Notes: a model not told the origin generated them from the letters alone. Positions 1-6,127 are shown, counted from the first letter of the stretch. The stretch: DNA of 8,156 nucleotides from Microbacteriaceae bacterium (GCA_947447385.1 CANFKN010000052.1:1-8156); one strand, 5' to 3'. Numbers and translations: made by a program.

Positions 1-168
1 AAGCAGCGCACACTAATTGTCATCGCACACCGTCTTTCGACAGTGGTCGATAGCGATCAAATCATCGTGCTCGAAAACGGCGCGGTCGTGGGTGTTGGCA
101 CGCACAGCCAACTCCTGAAGTCAACGCCCCTCTATCGCGACCTCGCTAAACACCAACTTCTCGTTTGA
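1..168 (+). CDS. ABC transporter ATP-binding subunit, C-terminal fragment
   Basis: This is the last 55 codons of a gene entering from the left edge, in frame from base 1 to a TGA stop. The visible part is the end of a nucleotide-binding domain. It starts just before the switch (H-loop) motif IVIAHRLST, with the conserved His at visible residue 10. The usual closing beta-strands follow (QIIVLENGAVVGVGTHSQLL), then a short helix ending in LLV. This pattern is typical of exporter-type ABC proteins with fused membrane and ATPase domains, where the ATPase is C-terminal, but the membrane part lies outside the window and the substrate cannot be judged. It converges with the minus-strand gene ending at 196, leaving 27 bp between stops, and I see no clear terminator hairpin there. 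Confidence 0.88.
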   Translation, partial: KQRTLIVIAHRLSTVVDSDQIIVLENGAVVGVGTHSQLLKSTPLYRDLAKHQLLV

Positions 169-195
169 GTTCTGCGAGCGGCAACCAGCGTTAGG

Positions 196-435
196 TCAAA
201 ACTTCAAATAGCGAACTATCGCAGTGACGGCCAAAAGGGTTAGAGCGATATAACCAAAGGCTGGTGCAATCGTGAAGCCCCAAATCATTTCAACCCCGAG
301 CAGCCCGACCAACACGTTAGACGTGATTCGAAACTTGCTCATAACGCGATTCAAAATCGCGAAGGTCAAAGCGATTAAACCGAGCAACACTTGGGCGAGT
401 AGCATCGCCATGACTACATAGGCTAAAGATTCCAT
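196..435 (-). CDS. Small hydrophobic membrane protein, unknown function
   Basis: This is a 79-aa ORF starting with ATG, which I do not recognise as a named family. It appears to hold three hydrophobic stretches, at about residues 5-27, 38-54 and 58-75. Basic residues at 30-36 (R30, K34, R36) sit after the first segment and R75/K78 near the C-terminus, so a small three-helix inner-membrane protein is likely. The start lies 22 bp after the double stop (TAATAA) of the DUF2087 gene on the same strand, so it is probably the third gene of the DUF2256-DUF2087 cluster. No convincing Shine-Dalgarno precedes the ATG, so translation may depend on read-through coupling or the start may be less certain. 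No overlapping gene competes for this stretch. Confidence 0.6.
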   Translation of the reverse strand: MESLAYVVMAMLLAQVLLGLIALTFAILNRVMSKFRITSNVLVGLLGVEMIWGFTIAPAFGYIALTLLAVTAIVRYLKF

Positions 436-457
436 GCGCTAAGCGTTGCACAACTTA

Positions 458-679
458 TTAGTTTTGGTTGGCCAACCAGTAGCTCGAGCCGTCAGATACG
501 CGCTCCAGAAATGCCCACTCAATCATCAGACGCCTCGCAAAAACATGGTCGTCAAACAAATCGCACAAGATGTCATTGACTTCGGGCTCGGTGTATTTTC
601 TGCCCAGGTCGAATTTGGTGGCAGCCATTTCAAGTTGCGCCATGCGCTTGGACAGGCGTCTTGCAATTTTTTGTGGCAT
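458..679 (-). CDS. DUF2087 domain-containing protein
   Basis: This 73-aa protein matches the short DUF2087 family from memory of its core: a KFDLGRKYTEPEVN-like start (residues 22-35), then D44, the ARRLMIEWAFLER stretch (48-60) and a GSSYW end (64-68). The pattern resembles a small winged-helix-like fold, and the family is sometimes fused to transcriptional regulators. The molecular function is unknown. The ATG at 679 is preferred over the open frame that extends upstream to 748. That extension would lie inside the DUF2256 gene in another frame, whereas the 679 start has GAGG (686-689) six bases upstream. It sits 2 nt after the DUF2256 stop, so the two are almost certainly co-translated. It has an unusually basic N-terminus (K4, R7, R8, K11, R12). 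Confidence 0.85.
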   Translation of the reverse strand: MPQKIARRLSKRMAQLEMAATKFDLGRKYTEPEVNDILCDLFDDHVFARRLMIEWAFLERVSDGSSYWLANQN

Positions 680-681
680 TT

Positions 682-819
682 TTAGCCTCGGCACTTCTGA
701 GAACAATATTTTACGTTCGCCCAATCTTTCGACCATTTTTTGCGCCACTCAAACGGCCGGCCGCAGCGTTCACAAATGCGCGGCTCGAAACCGTTTTTAG
801 TCTTTGCAGTTGCTGGCAC
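682..819 (-). CDS. DUF2256 zinc-ribbon small protein
   Basis: This 45-aa protein starts at GTG (819) and ends in TAA (682-684). Its core is an ICERCGRPFEWRKKW stretch (residues 15-29), then WANVKYCSQKCRG at the C-terminus. Four cysteines (C16, C19, C39, C43) form a CxxC...CxxxC set suited to binding one zinc ion. The length, the WRKKW motif and the YCS..CR ending match the DUF2256 family, which has no established function. In other bacteria, as I recall, such genes often sit beside photolyase/cryptochrome genes, but no such gene is in this window. The GTG is the only possible start, because an in-frame TGA lies two codons upstream. An AGG eight bases before the GTG may serve as a weak ribosome site. 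It heads the cluster with the DUF2087 and 79-aa membrane genes. Confidence 0.87.
   Translation of the reverse strand: MPATAKTKNGFEPRICERCGRPFEWRKKWSKDWANVKYCSQKCRG
686..689 (-). promoter_or_regulatory. Shine-Dalgarno of the DUF2087 gene
   Basis: GAGG on the minus strand lies six bases upstream of the ATG at 679, inside the last codons of the DUF2256 gene. It decides the start of the DUF2087 protein. Confidence 0.7.
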
Positions 820-853
820 GGTTCAAACCTACACAAACAGCGCGGGTTGGCGA

Positions 854-859
854 TAGCAT
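854..859 (+). promoter_or_regulatory. Candidate -10 element for a leaderless transcript
   Basis: TAGCAT matches four of six bases of the TATAAT consensus. It sits exactly at -12 to -7 if transcription starts at the A of the ATG at 866. No Shine-Dalgarno is present, and only 46 bp separate this start from the divergent DUF2256 start, so a leaderless mRNA is plausible. No recognisable -35 box accompanies it, so this is tentative. Confidence 0.3.
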
Positions 860-865
860 TCATCC

Positions 866-1102
866 ATGGGCGAATTTAACGAAAAGAAACTTAAAAAGCA
901 GTTGAAGAAACAGAAAAAGCGATTTGTGAACGTCAAAGTCGGCACAAAAAACTCTGGGTTTTATTTTCTAGGATTCCTCGGCAGCGCGATTTATTTCATT
1001 GGTCACTCAAATGGCTTCTGGGATGGCGTGCTTGGTTTTCTCAAGGCCATCATCTGGCCACTCTTCTTGGTTTATGAGGCTTTCAGCAAACTGCTGGGCT
1101 AG
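866..1102 (+). CDS. Small basic membrane protein, unknown function
   Basis: This 78-aa protein has a strongly basic, helix-prone N-terminus (K7-R19: KKLKKQLKKQKKR) followed by two hydrophobic segments at about residues 31-46 and 53-73. The second contains GFLKAIIWPLFLVYEAF. I recall similar short proteins in actinobacteria and other Gram-positives as conserved hypotheticals, but no function is known. The basic tail should stay in the cytoplasm, where it could contact nucleic acid or phospholipid head groups. The gene diverges from the DUF2256 cluster with a 46-bp gap and converges on the ABC exporter gene ending at 1176. The ATG has no Shine-Dalgarno, so either the transcript is leaderless or initiation is weak. 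Confidence 0.75.
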   Translation: MGEFNEKKLKKQLKKQKKRFVNVKVGTKNSGFYFLGFLGSAIYFIGHSNGFWDGVLGFLKAIIWPLFLVYEAFSKLLG

Positions 1103-1175
1103 TTTCGATTTTCTAGAACATGAAACTTATCGACTCTAGAACCCATTACCTCAAGAACCGATGGGCTCAAGTGGC

Positions 1176-3170
1176 CTAGGCGTCGGTGGCTTCAAACTGC
1201 GACTGATAGAGCTTGGCATATGCGCCGCCGGCTGCGATCAGCTCGTTGTGCTTGCCCTGTTCAACAATGTCGCCGTGTTCCATAACCAAAATCAGGTCTG
1301 CATCGCGAATCGTCGAAAGACGGTGCGCAATCACGAAGCTGGTGCGGTCTTTGCGCAGCGCAGCCATTGCGCGCTGAACTAGAACTTCGGTGCGCGTGTC
1401 AACCGACGAAGTTGCTTCGTCGAGAATCAGCACAGTCGGTTGCGACAGAAATGCGCGCGCAATGGTGATGAGCTGCTTTTCACCAGCGCTGACGTTTGAG
1501 GCTTCATCGTCGAGCACCGTTTCATAGCCGGCTGGCAAGGTGCGCACAAAGCGATCAACATAGGTTGCTTTGGCAGCTTCAACGATCTGCTCATCGGTTG
1601 CGCTCGGGTTGCCGTAGGCAATATTGTCGTGGATGGTTCCCTTGAACAACCAGGTGTCTTGCAAAACCATACCGATTCGCGAACGCAGGTCTTCGCGCGT
1701 CATGTGCGCGATGTCAATGCCGTCAAGCGTGATGCGCCCGCCGTTCAATTCATAAAATCTCAAAATCAGGTTGACCAGCGTGGTTTTGCCAGCGCCGGTC
1801 GGGCCAACAATCGCAACGGTCTGCCCTGGCTTGACTGAGAGGTTCAGGTTTGAAATCAGCTTGGCTTCTGGGGTGTAACCAAACTCAACACTTTCAAAAG
1901 TCAGCTCACCTGTGACGTTAGTTGGGCTTTCTGGTTTGGCCGGGTCAACCGACTGCTCGTCAGCGTCAAGAAGTTCAAAGACGCGCTCGGCCGATGCGAC
2001 ACCTGACTGCATCAGGTTGGCCATCGAACCAAGCTGCGCTAGCGGTTGGTTGAACTGGCGCGAGTATTGAATGAACGACTGAATCGCGCCAAGGCTTAGT
2101 GAGCCGGCAGCGACCAGCAAACCGCCCACAACCGCAATGCCGACATAGACCAGGTTGCCGATAAACATCATGCTTGGCATGATGATGCCCGAAACAAATT
2201 GGGCACCAAAGCTGGCTTTGTAAAGCTCTTGGTTGAGCTCGCCAAAACGCGCCTCTGAATCTTTTGAACGACCAAAAACTTTTACCAAAGCGTGGCCGGT
2301 GAAGCTCTCTTCAATGTGAGCGTTGAGCTGGCCAGTCTTTGCCCACTGGTCAACAAAGAGCTTTTGGCTGCGCTTGGCAATTGCCATGGTCAAGAACAGG
2401 CTCGCGGGAATGCTCACCAAAGCAATAACGGCCAGCAAGGGTGAGATTGTGAACATCATGGTCAAAACGCCCACCACGGTCAACAGGCTCACGAGAACCT
2501 GGCTCAAGGTTTGTTGAAGCGACTGCGAGATGTTGTCGATGTCGTTAGTCACTCGGCTGAGCAATTCGCCGCGTTGAATGGTGTCGAAATATGAAAGTGG
2601 CAGGCGATGAAGCTTGCCTTCGGTTTCGCGACGCAGCTCAAAAATAACTTTCTGAACGCTAACGTTCAAAATGCGAGCTTGGATGATTCCGAACAAGAAC
2701 GCACCCAAATAGATCATGATCACTGCAATCAGAATCTGCTGCAAAGCGCCAAAGTCGATGCCTTGACCTGGGTGAATATCCATACCCTCGAGCAATGATG
2801 CAATTTGGTCTTGCCCCTTGGCTCGAAGCCCTTCAAGCACCTGAGCCTTGGTGATGCCGGCAGGCAGCTGAGCCGAAATAGCTCCATCAAAAATTACGTT
2901 GGTGGCGCGGCCAAGCATCCAAGGGCCTAAGACGCTCAAAGTGACTGAAGCCACCGCAAGAATGAAGACCACAATAATGTTTGTGCGCTCTGGAGCTAGA
3001 CGTCGAATCAAGCGCATTGCGTTTGGCTTAAAGTTGAGCGACTTTTCGGCAGGCATTCCCATGCCCATGCCAGGGCCGCGACCCATTCCTGGGCCACCAG
3101 GGCGACCCATGGCTCCGGCAGGTGCGGTCATTCGGGCACCCGACTTTGGCGAAGAGTTAGGTTTTGACAT
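1176..3170 (-). CDS. Heterodimeric ABC exporter subunit with competent catalytic residues
   Basis: This is a 664-aa half-transporter with six membrane helices followed by a nucleotide-binding domain (NBD). Order: a flexible Gly/Met/Pro-rich N-terminus (residues 15-40); a membrane domain (about 60-390) with an extracytoplasmic insertion around 100-140; then the NBD with A-loop Y432, Walker A GPTGAGKT (456-463), Q-loop Q504, signature NVSAGEKQ (559-566), Walker B LILDE with catalytic E585, and switch H616. The signature departs from LSGGQ. It should pair with the upstream subunit, whose own signature is normal. The family includes heterodimeric exporters such as TM287/288 and LmrCD, which move drugs or lipids outward; the substrate here is unknown. 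The start is the ATG overlapping the previous gene's stop (TAATG), with GAGG seven bases upstream. The open frame continues to a TTG at 3281, but that would only overlap the other subunit. Confidence 0.93.
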   Translation of the reverse strand: MSKPNSSPKSGARMTAPAGAMGRPGGPGMGRGPGMGMGMPAEKSLNFKPNAMRLIRRLAPERTNIIVVFILAVASVTLSVLGPWMLGRATNVIFDGAISAQLPAGITKAQVLEGLRAKGQDQIASLLEGMDIHPGQGIDFGALQQILIAVIMIYLGAFLFGIIQARILNVSVQKVIFELRRETEGKLHRLPLSYFDTIQRGELLSRVTNDIDNISQSLQQTLSQVLVSLLTVVGVLTMMFTISPLLAVIALVSIPASLFLTMAIAKRSQKLFVDQWAKTGQLNAHIEESFTGHALVKVFGRSKDSEARFGELNQELYKASFGAQFVSGIIMPSMMFIGNLVYVGIAVVGGLLVAAGSLSLGAIQSFIQYSRQFNQPLAQLGSMANLMQSGVASAERVFELLDADEQSVDPAKPESPTNVTGELTFESVEFGYTPEAKLISNLNLSVKPGQTVAIVGPTGAGKTTLVNLILRFYELNGGRITLDGIDIAHMTREDLRSRIGMVLQDTWLFKGTIHDNIAYGNPSATDEQIVEAAKATYVDRFVRTLPAGYETVLDDEASNVSAGEKQLITIARAFLSQPTVLILDEATSSVDTRTEVLVQRAMAALRKDRTSFVIAHRLSTIRDADLILVMEHGDIVEQGKHNELIAAGGAYAKLYQSQFEATDA

Positions 3171-4906
3171 TAGGCGGCCTCTTCTTCGGTCATCTGCGAT
3201 GCGACAATTTCTTGATAAATCTCGTTGGCTGCCAGCAGCTGGGCGTGGGTGCCGAGGCCAGCAACTTTGCCATCTTGGCAAACCACGATTTGGTCAGCGT
3301 GCTTGATGCTGGCAACTCGCTGCCCGACGATGACCTTGGTGATGGTCGGCAACTCGCGGGCTAAAGCCTGCCGAAGCCTGGCGTCGGTGGTGAGGTCAAG
3401 AGCTGAGAACGAATCGTCGAAAATCAAAACTTCTGGCTGCTTAACTATCGCGCGGGCAATTGCCAGACGCTGGCGTTGGCCACCCGAGAAGTTGGTGCCG
3501 CCCTGCACTACCGGCGCGTTCAAACCCTCAGGCAGCGCCTCGATAAAGTCTTTAGCCTGGGCAATTTCGAGCGCTTTCCACAACTCTTGATCTGTTGCGG
3601 CCTGGCGACCATAACGAAGGTTTTCGGCAACCGTGCCACTAAACAAAAACGCTTTCTGCGGCACCAGCCCGATTTTGCTCCAAAGCTCTTCTGGGTCGAA
3701 GGCTCGCAGTTCAACCTCATCCATGAGAATGCGACCGTCAGTCGGGTCAACTAGACGGGCAATGAGGTTAACCAAGGTTGTCTTGCCTGAACCAGTTGAA
3801 CCGATGATGGCGGTGGTCGTGCCCGGCTTAATATCAAAGGTCATGCCTGACAAAACTGCCTTCTCAGCGCCCGGGTAGGCAAAAGTGACATCTTCGAAAG
3901 CGACCACGCCAGTATTCTTTTGACTCTTAATGGGGTTGAGAGTTGAAACCACGCCAGGCTCAGTCTTCATAACTTCAGTGACTCGGTCAGCACATACTGC
4001 AGCACGCGGAATCATCATCGCCATAAACATGCTCATCATTACTGCCATCAATATCTGCATGAGGTATTGCAAAAACGCCATCACGGTGCCGATTTGCAAC
4101 TGGCCAGCGTCAACCCGATAAGCGCCAAGCCAAAGCACCGCGATGCTCGACATGTTGAGAACGATCATCACCGTGGGGAACATAAAGGCCATTAGGCGAC
4201 CCGACTTTAGGGCTGTGTCAGTAACGTTCACATTTGCTTCATCGAAGCGTTCAGTCTCGGTGCGCTCACGAACAAATGCTCGCACAACTCGAACGCCGGT
4301 TAGCTGTTCGCGCAGAACGCGGTTGATGCCGTCGATGCGTTCTTGCATCAGCCTGAAGAGCGGAATCATTCTCGATAGCAAAAAGCCAATCACTACAAGC
4401 AAAACTGGCACGCTTACAGCCATGATGACTGACATGCTCATGTCAAGACCAAGCGCGGCAACAACGCCACCAACCGCCAGAATCGGCGCTGAGAGCAACA
4501 TCGTGCTGCCCATCAGAACAAGCATTTGCACTTGTAAAACATCGTTGGTTGAACGAGTGATAAGTGACGGTGCGCCAAAGGTCGCAACATCGCGCTCAGA
4601 GAATCGACCTACCTGGGCAAAAACTTCGCCGCGAATGTCGCGACCCACGGTCATGGCTAACTTTGACCCAAAGTAGGTTGCGAGAATTGCACCCGCTACC
4701 TGACCAAGAGAAATCAGCAACATCAACCCACCAGTGGTCAAGATGTAACCCGTGTCACCTTTAGCAACACCTTTATTAATGATGTCGGCGTTGAGGCTGG
4801 GTAAAGCCAGCGATGCCATCGACTGCGCGACTTGAAAAACCATAACTGCGAGCAGCAGTGCCCAGTGTGGCTTTAAATATTGGATCAGAATGCGCCATAG
4901 GTTCAT
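3170..4906 (-). CDS. Heterodimeric ABC exporter subunit with degenerate ATP site
   Basis: This 578-aa half-transporter is the partner of the next gene downstream. The membrane domain (about residues 12-300) has roughly six helices. The ATP-binding domain holds A-loop Y344, Walker A GSTGSGKT (369-376), Q-loop Q417, a canonical signature NFSGGQRQR (472-480), Walker B VLIFDD (493-498) and D-loop SALD (501-504). Two key residues are replaced: D498 stands where the catalytic Glu is expected, and Q529 (VGQR) where the switch His is expected. The same substitutions are known in the degenerate subunit of TM287/288-type exporters. The VAGLGTH ending is also like that subunit. The ATG at 4906 is chosen because the upstream extension begins only at a TTG (5002) and looks unlike the family; the Shine-Dalgarno is weak (AGAG very close to the ATG). 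It is first in a two-gene operon, divergent from the rhodopsin. Confidence 0.93.
   Translation of the reverse strand: MNLWRILIQYLKPHWALLLAVMVFQVAQSMASLALPSLNADIINKGVAKGDTGYILTTGGLMLLISLGQVAGAILATYFGSKLAMTVGRDIRGEVFAQVGRFSERDVATFGAPSLITRSTNDVLQVQMLVLMGSTMLLSAPILAVGGVVAALGLDMSMSVIMAVSVPVLLVVIGFLLSRMIPLFRLMQERIDGINRVLREQLTGVRVVRAFVRERTETERFDEANVNVTDTALKSGRLMAFMFPTVMIVLNMSSIAVLWLGAYRVDAGQLQIGTVMAFLQYLMQILMAVMMSMFMAMMIPRAAVCADRVTEVMKTEPGVVSTLNPIKSQKNTGVVAFEDVTFAYPGAEKAVLSGMTFDIKPGTTTAIIGSTGSGKTTLVNLIARLVDPTDGRILMDEVELRAFDPEELWSKIGLVPQKAFLFSGTVAENLRYGRQAATDQELWKALEIAQAKDFIEALPEGLNAPVVQGGTNFSGGQRQRLAIARAIVKQPEVLIFDDSFSALDLTTDARLRQALARELPTITKVIVGQRVASIKHADQIVVCQDGKVAGLGTHAQLLAANEIYQEIVASQMTEEEAA
3178..3181 (-). 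promoter_or_regulatory. Shine-Dalgarno of the second exporter gene
   Basis: GAGG on the minus strand, seven bases before the ATG at 3170, lies inside the end of the upstream subunit gene. Together with the TAATG overlap it points to coupled, near-equimolar translation of the two subunits. Confidence 0.7.
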
Positions 4907-5004
4907 TGCTCTAGTCTGCCACTGTTTGAAAACCCAGTCGCTTGTGAATGGCAACGAGCACGCAAAATCGAATGCGATGTGTAGGCTCAGAACAGATGGC
5001 AAGA

Positions 5005-5034
5005 AAATAACAGGTTCATAACACTTATCGTCAA
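5005..5034 (-). promoter_or_regulatory. Weak candidate promoter for the exporter operon
   Basis: On the minus strand TTGACG (5029-5034) resembles a -35 box (five of six bases). It is followed after 18 bp by TTATTT (5005-5010), a poor -10 match. It lies about 100 bp upstream of the exporter ATG. The -10 is weak enough that chance is a real alternative. Confidence 0.25.
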
Positions 5035-5094
5035 ACTGAACTTTCTTCAGATAGTTTTCAGTTGTTACATATGTTTTGCCCAGCTTTACCGCGA

Positions 5095-5130
5095 TTCAAA
5101 CAGTTCAAATGCAACAAGTGCAACAAAGGC
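5095..5130 (+). repeat. Four degenerate 9-bp tandem units in the rhodopsin leader
   Basis: Four consecutive 9-bp units read TTCAAACAG, TTCAAATGC, AACAAGTGC and AACAAAGGC. Units 1-2 share TTCAAA, and an 8-bp TGCAACAA recurs at 5110-5117 and 5119-5126. They end 48 bp before the rhodopsin ATG. Repeats one helical turn or slightly less apart can be arrays for a DNA-binding regulator or a feature of the mRNA leader, but no known box is recognised. Confidence 0.4.
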
Positions 5131-5136
5131 GTTGCA
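5119..5136 (+). promoter_or_regulatory. Perfect 6-bp inverted repeat before the rhodopsin gene
   Basis: TGCAAC and GTTGCA flank a 6-base spacer, 42 bp upstream of the rhodopsin start. It overlaps the last two 9-bp units. It could be an operator for a dimeric regulator or a small leader hairpin; which one cannot be told from sequence. Confidence 0.35.
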
Positions 5137-5178
5137 AAGCCGCAACGACTAACTCAGTTTGAAAGGCACCACAAAAAC

Positions 5179-5946
5179 ATGGAAACAATGGACCACTCAA
5201 CATTCTCAGCTGTTTATAACATGCTGTCACTCGGCATCGCCAGCATGCTCTTCACAAGCATCTTTCTTTGGGTCGCCCGCGACCGCGTTCTGCCAAAGTA
5301 CCGCCTCGCCGTAATGGTTTCAGCAACCGTCACCTCAATCGCCGCCTATCACTACTTCAGAATGTTTGACTCGTTCAAGGCATATGAGACGATGACGACA
5401 AACGATGCATTCTTGCACTACAACGTTGGCTATCGCTATGTTGACTGGTTCCTAACAGTTCCACTACTGCTAGTTGAGCTAGTTGCAGTTATGGGTCTAG
5501 CAGGCGCTGTTCAGAGCTCGCTACTTAAGCGCCTTGTTCCTGCAGCCGCTTTGATGATCGCCCTTGGTTACCCTGGCGACATGAAGCTTGGCGGACTACC
5601 TGCGTCTGTCTGGGGTCTACTTTCAACGATTCCGTTCCTTTACATCTTGTATGTATTGTTCGTAGAAATCTCAAAGAGCCTCAAAGACCAGTCACCAGCA
5701 GTTCGCAAGATTCTTTCTGGCGCACGTTTGCTATTGATCGCATCATGGGGCGTCTACCCAATCACCTTCATCTTGGCAATGAACTCAACTGTCGCTCCTA
5801 CAGCTGCAGAAGTTGCTTCGCGTGAAATTGGTTACAGCATCGCCGACATCGTTGCAAAGTGCATCTTCGGTTTGATGATCTTCGCCGTTGCACGCATCAA
5901 GTCAGCAGAAGAAAGCAAAGAGTTCGCAGCCGCTGAAGGTCACTAA
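5179..5946 (+). CDS. Actinorhodopsin-type light-driven proton pump
   Basis: This is a 255-aa seven-helix microbial rhodopsin that pumps protons out of the cell when its retinal is excited. Visible pump residues (proteorhodopsin numbering in brackets): H58 (75), R86 (94), acceptor D89 (97), T93 (101), donor E100 (108), counterion D223 (227), and K227 (231) in ADIVAKCIFG, which binds retinal. L97 (105) predicts green absorption. G146, aligning with position 152, would open the fenestration used by carotenoid antennae. The C-terminal tail is charged and soluble. The frame stays open upstream to a TTG at 5062, but the ATG at 5179 fits family length and follows GAAAGG (5161-5166) with a rather long 12-base gap. 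The gene is monocistronic, ended by a strong hairpin, and divergent from the exporter operon. No retinal- or carotenoid-synthesis gene is nearby. It uses CTA for leucine far more than the dehydrogenase gene downstream. Confidence 0.95.
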   Translation: METMDHSTFSAVYNMLSLGIASMLFTSIFLWVARDRVLPKYRLAVMVSATVTSIAAYHYFRMFDSFKAYETMTTNDAFLHYNVGYRYVDWFLTVPLLLVELVAVMGLAGAVQSSLLKRLVPAAALMIALGYPGDMKLGGLPASVWGLLSTIPFLYILYVLFVEISKSLKDQSPAVRKILSGARLLLIASWGVYPITFILAMNSTVAPTAAEVASREIGYSIADIVAKCIFGLMIFAVARIKSAEESKEFAAAEGH

Positions 5947-5959
5947 CCTTTAGCTTCAC

Positions 5960-5998
5960 AAAAAGTGGGTTTCGCGATTGCGGAGCCCACTTTTTTGT
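5960..5998 (+). terminator. Strong intrinsic terminator of the rhodopsin gene
   Basis: A long hairpin pairs AAAAAGTGGG (5960-5969) with CCCACTTTTT (5986-5995). It is extended inward by three T-G/T-A pairs and a CGC/GCG stem closing a GATT loop (5976-5979), followed by a T-rich run. It begins 13 bp after the rhodopsin stop. The A-run on the left arm means it could also stop transcription from the opposite strand. Confidence 0.93.
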
Positions 5999-6002
5999 TT
6001 AC

Positions 6003-6028
6003 CAGCTAAGCAACACTGTTCAGCTAAG
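6003..6028 (+). repeat. Direct repeat CAGCTAAG, 18-bp period
   Basis: CAGCTAAG occurs at 6003-6010 and again at 6021-6028, between the rhodopsin terminator and the dehydrogenase gene. It may be part of the dehydrogenase promoter region. Two 8-bp copies alone could be chance. Confidence 0.25.
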
Positions 6029-6043
6029 TTCTAGAGAATAAAC

Positions 6044-6066
6044 TTCACCAAAGTTGTGTTGGTGAA
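6044..6066 (+). promoter_or_regulatory. Perfect 8-bp inverted repeat upstream of the dehydrogenase
   Basis: TTCACCAA (6044-6051) and TTGGTGAA (6059-6066) form a perfect dyad with a 7-base centre, 61 bp before the ATG at 6128. The shape suits an operator for a dimeric regulator acting on the dehydrogenase gene. No T-run follows, so it is not a terminator. A possible -10 (TAAACT, 6039-6044) abuts it, which would let a bound protein block transcription. Regulator unknown. Confidence 0.45.
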
Positions 6067-6127
6067 ATGACAAGCCGTATGCGAGTGCAATGGCGAATGC
6101 CAGGCAAACATCTAAGAAAGCGCGATT

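Noticed and set aside
680..748. Upstream extension of the DUF2087 protein
   Set aside because: This stretch codes for the DUF2256 zinc ribbon in another frame, and the ATG at 679 has its own Shine-Dalgarno.
1112..1142. Direct repeat TCTAGAAC at 1112-1119 and 1135-1142
   Set aside because: The same octamer also occurs inside the dehydrogenase coding sequence (near 6897), and its core TCTAGA is palindromic, so chance is likely; no stem or T-run makes it a terminator.
3171..3281. Upstream extension of the second exporter subunit
   Set aside because: It overlaps the end of the first subunit gene in another frame; the TAATG overlap with GAGG upstream marks the real start.
2899..3306. 135-codon open frame on the + strand
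   Set aside because: Antisense to the ends of both exporter genes; its Pro/Met-rich part mirrors the Gly/Met/Pro tail on the other strand.
4143..4676. 177-codon open frame on the + strand
   Set aside because: Lies antisense to the exporter membrane domain, is Ser/Thr/Arg-rich with no domain, and is explained by codon bias of the opposite strand.
4907..5002. Upstream extension of the first exporter subunit
   Set aside because: It would begin at a TTG and adds 32 residues unlike the family; the ATG at 4906 gives a standard N-terminus.
5062..5178. Longer rhodopsin reading frame with 39 extra N-terminal residues including two cysteines
   Set aside because: It starts at TTG, has no family resemblance, and the ATG at 5179 gives the expected length and has a purine-rich site upstream.
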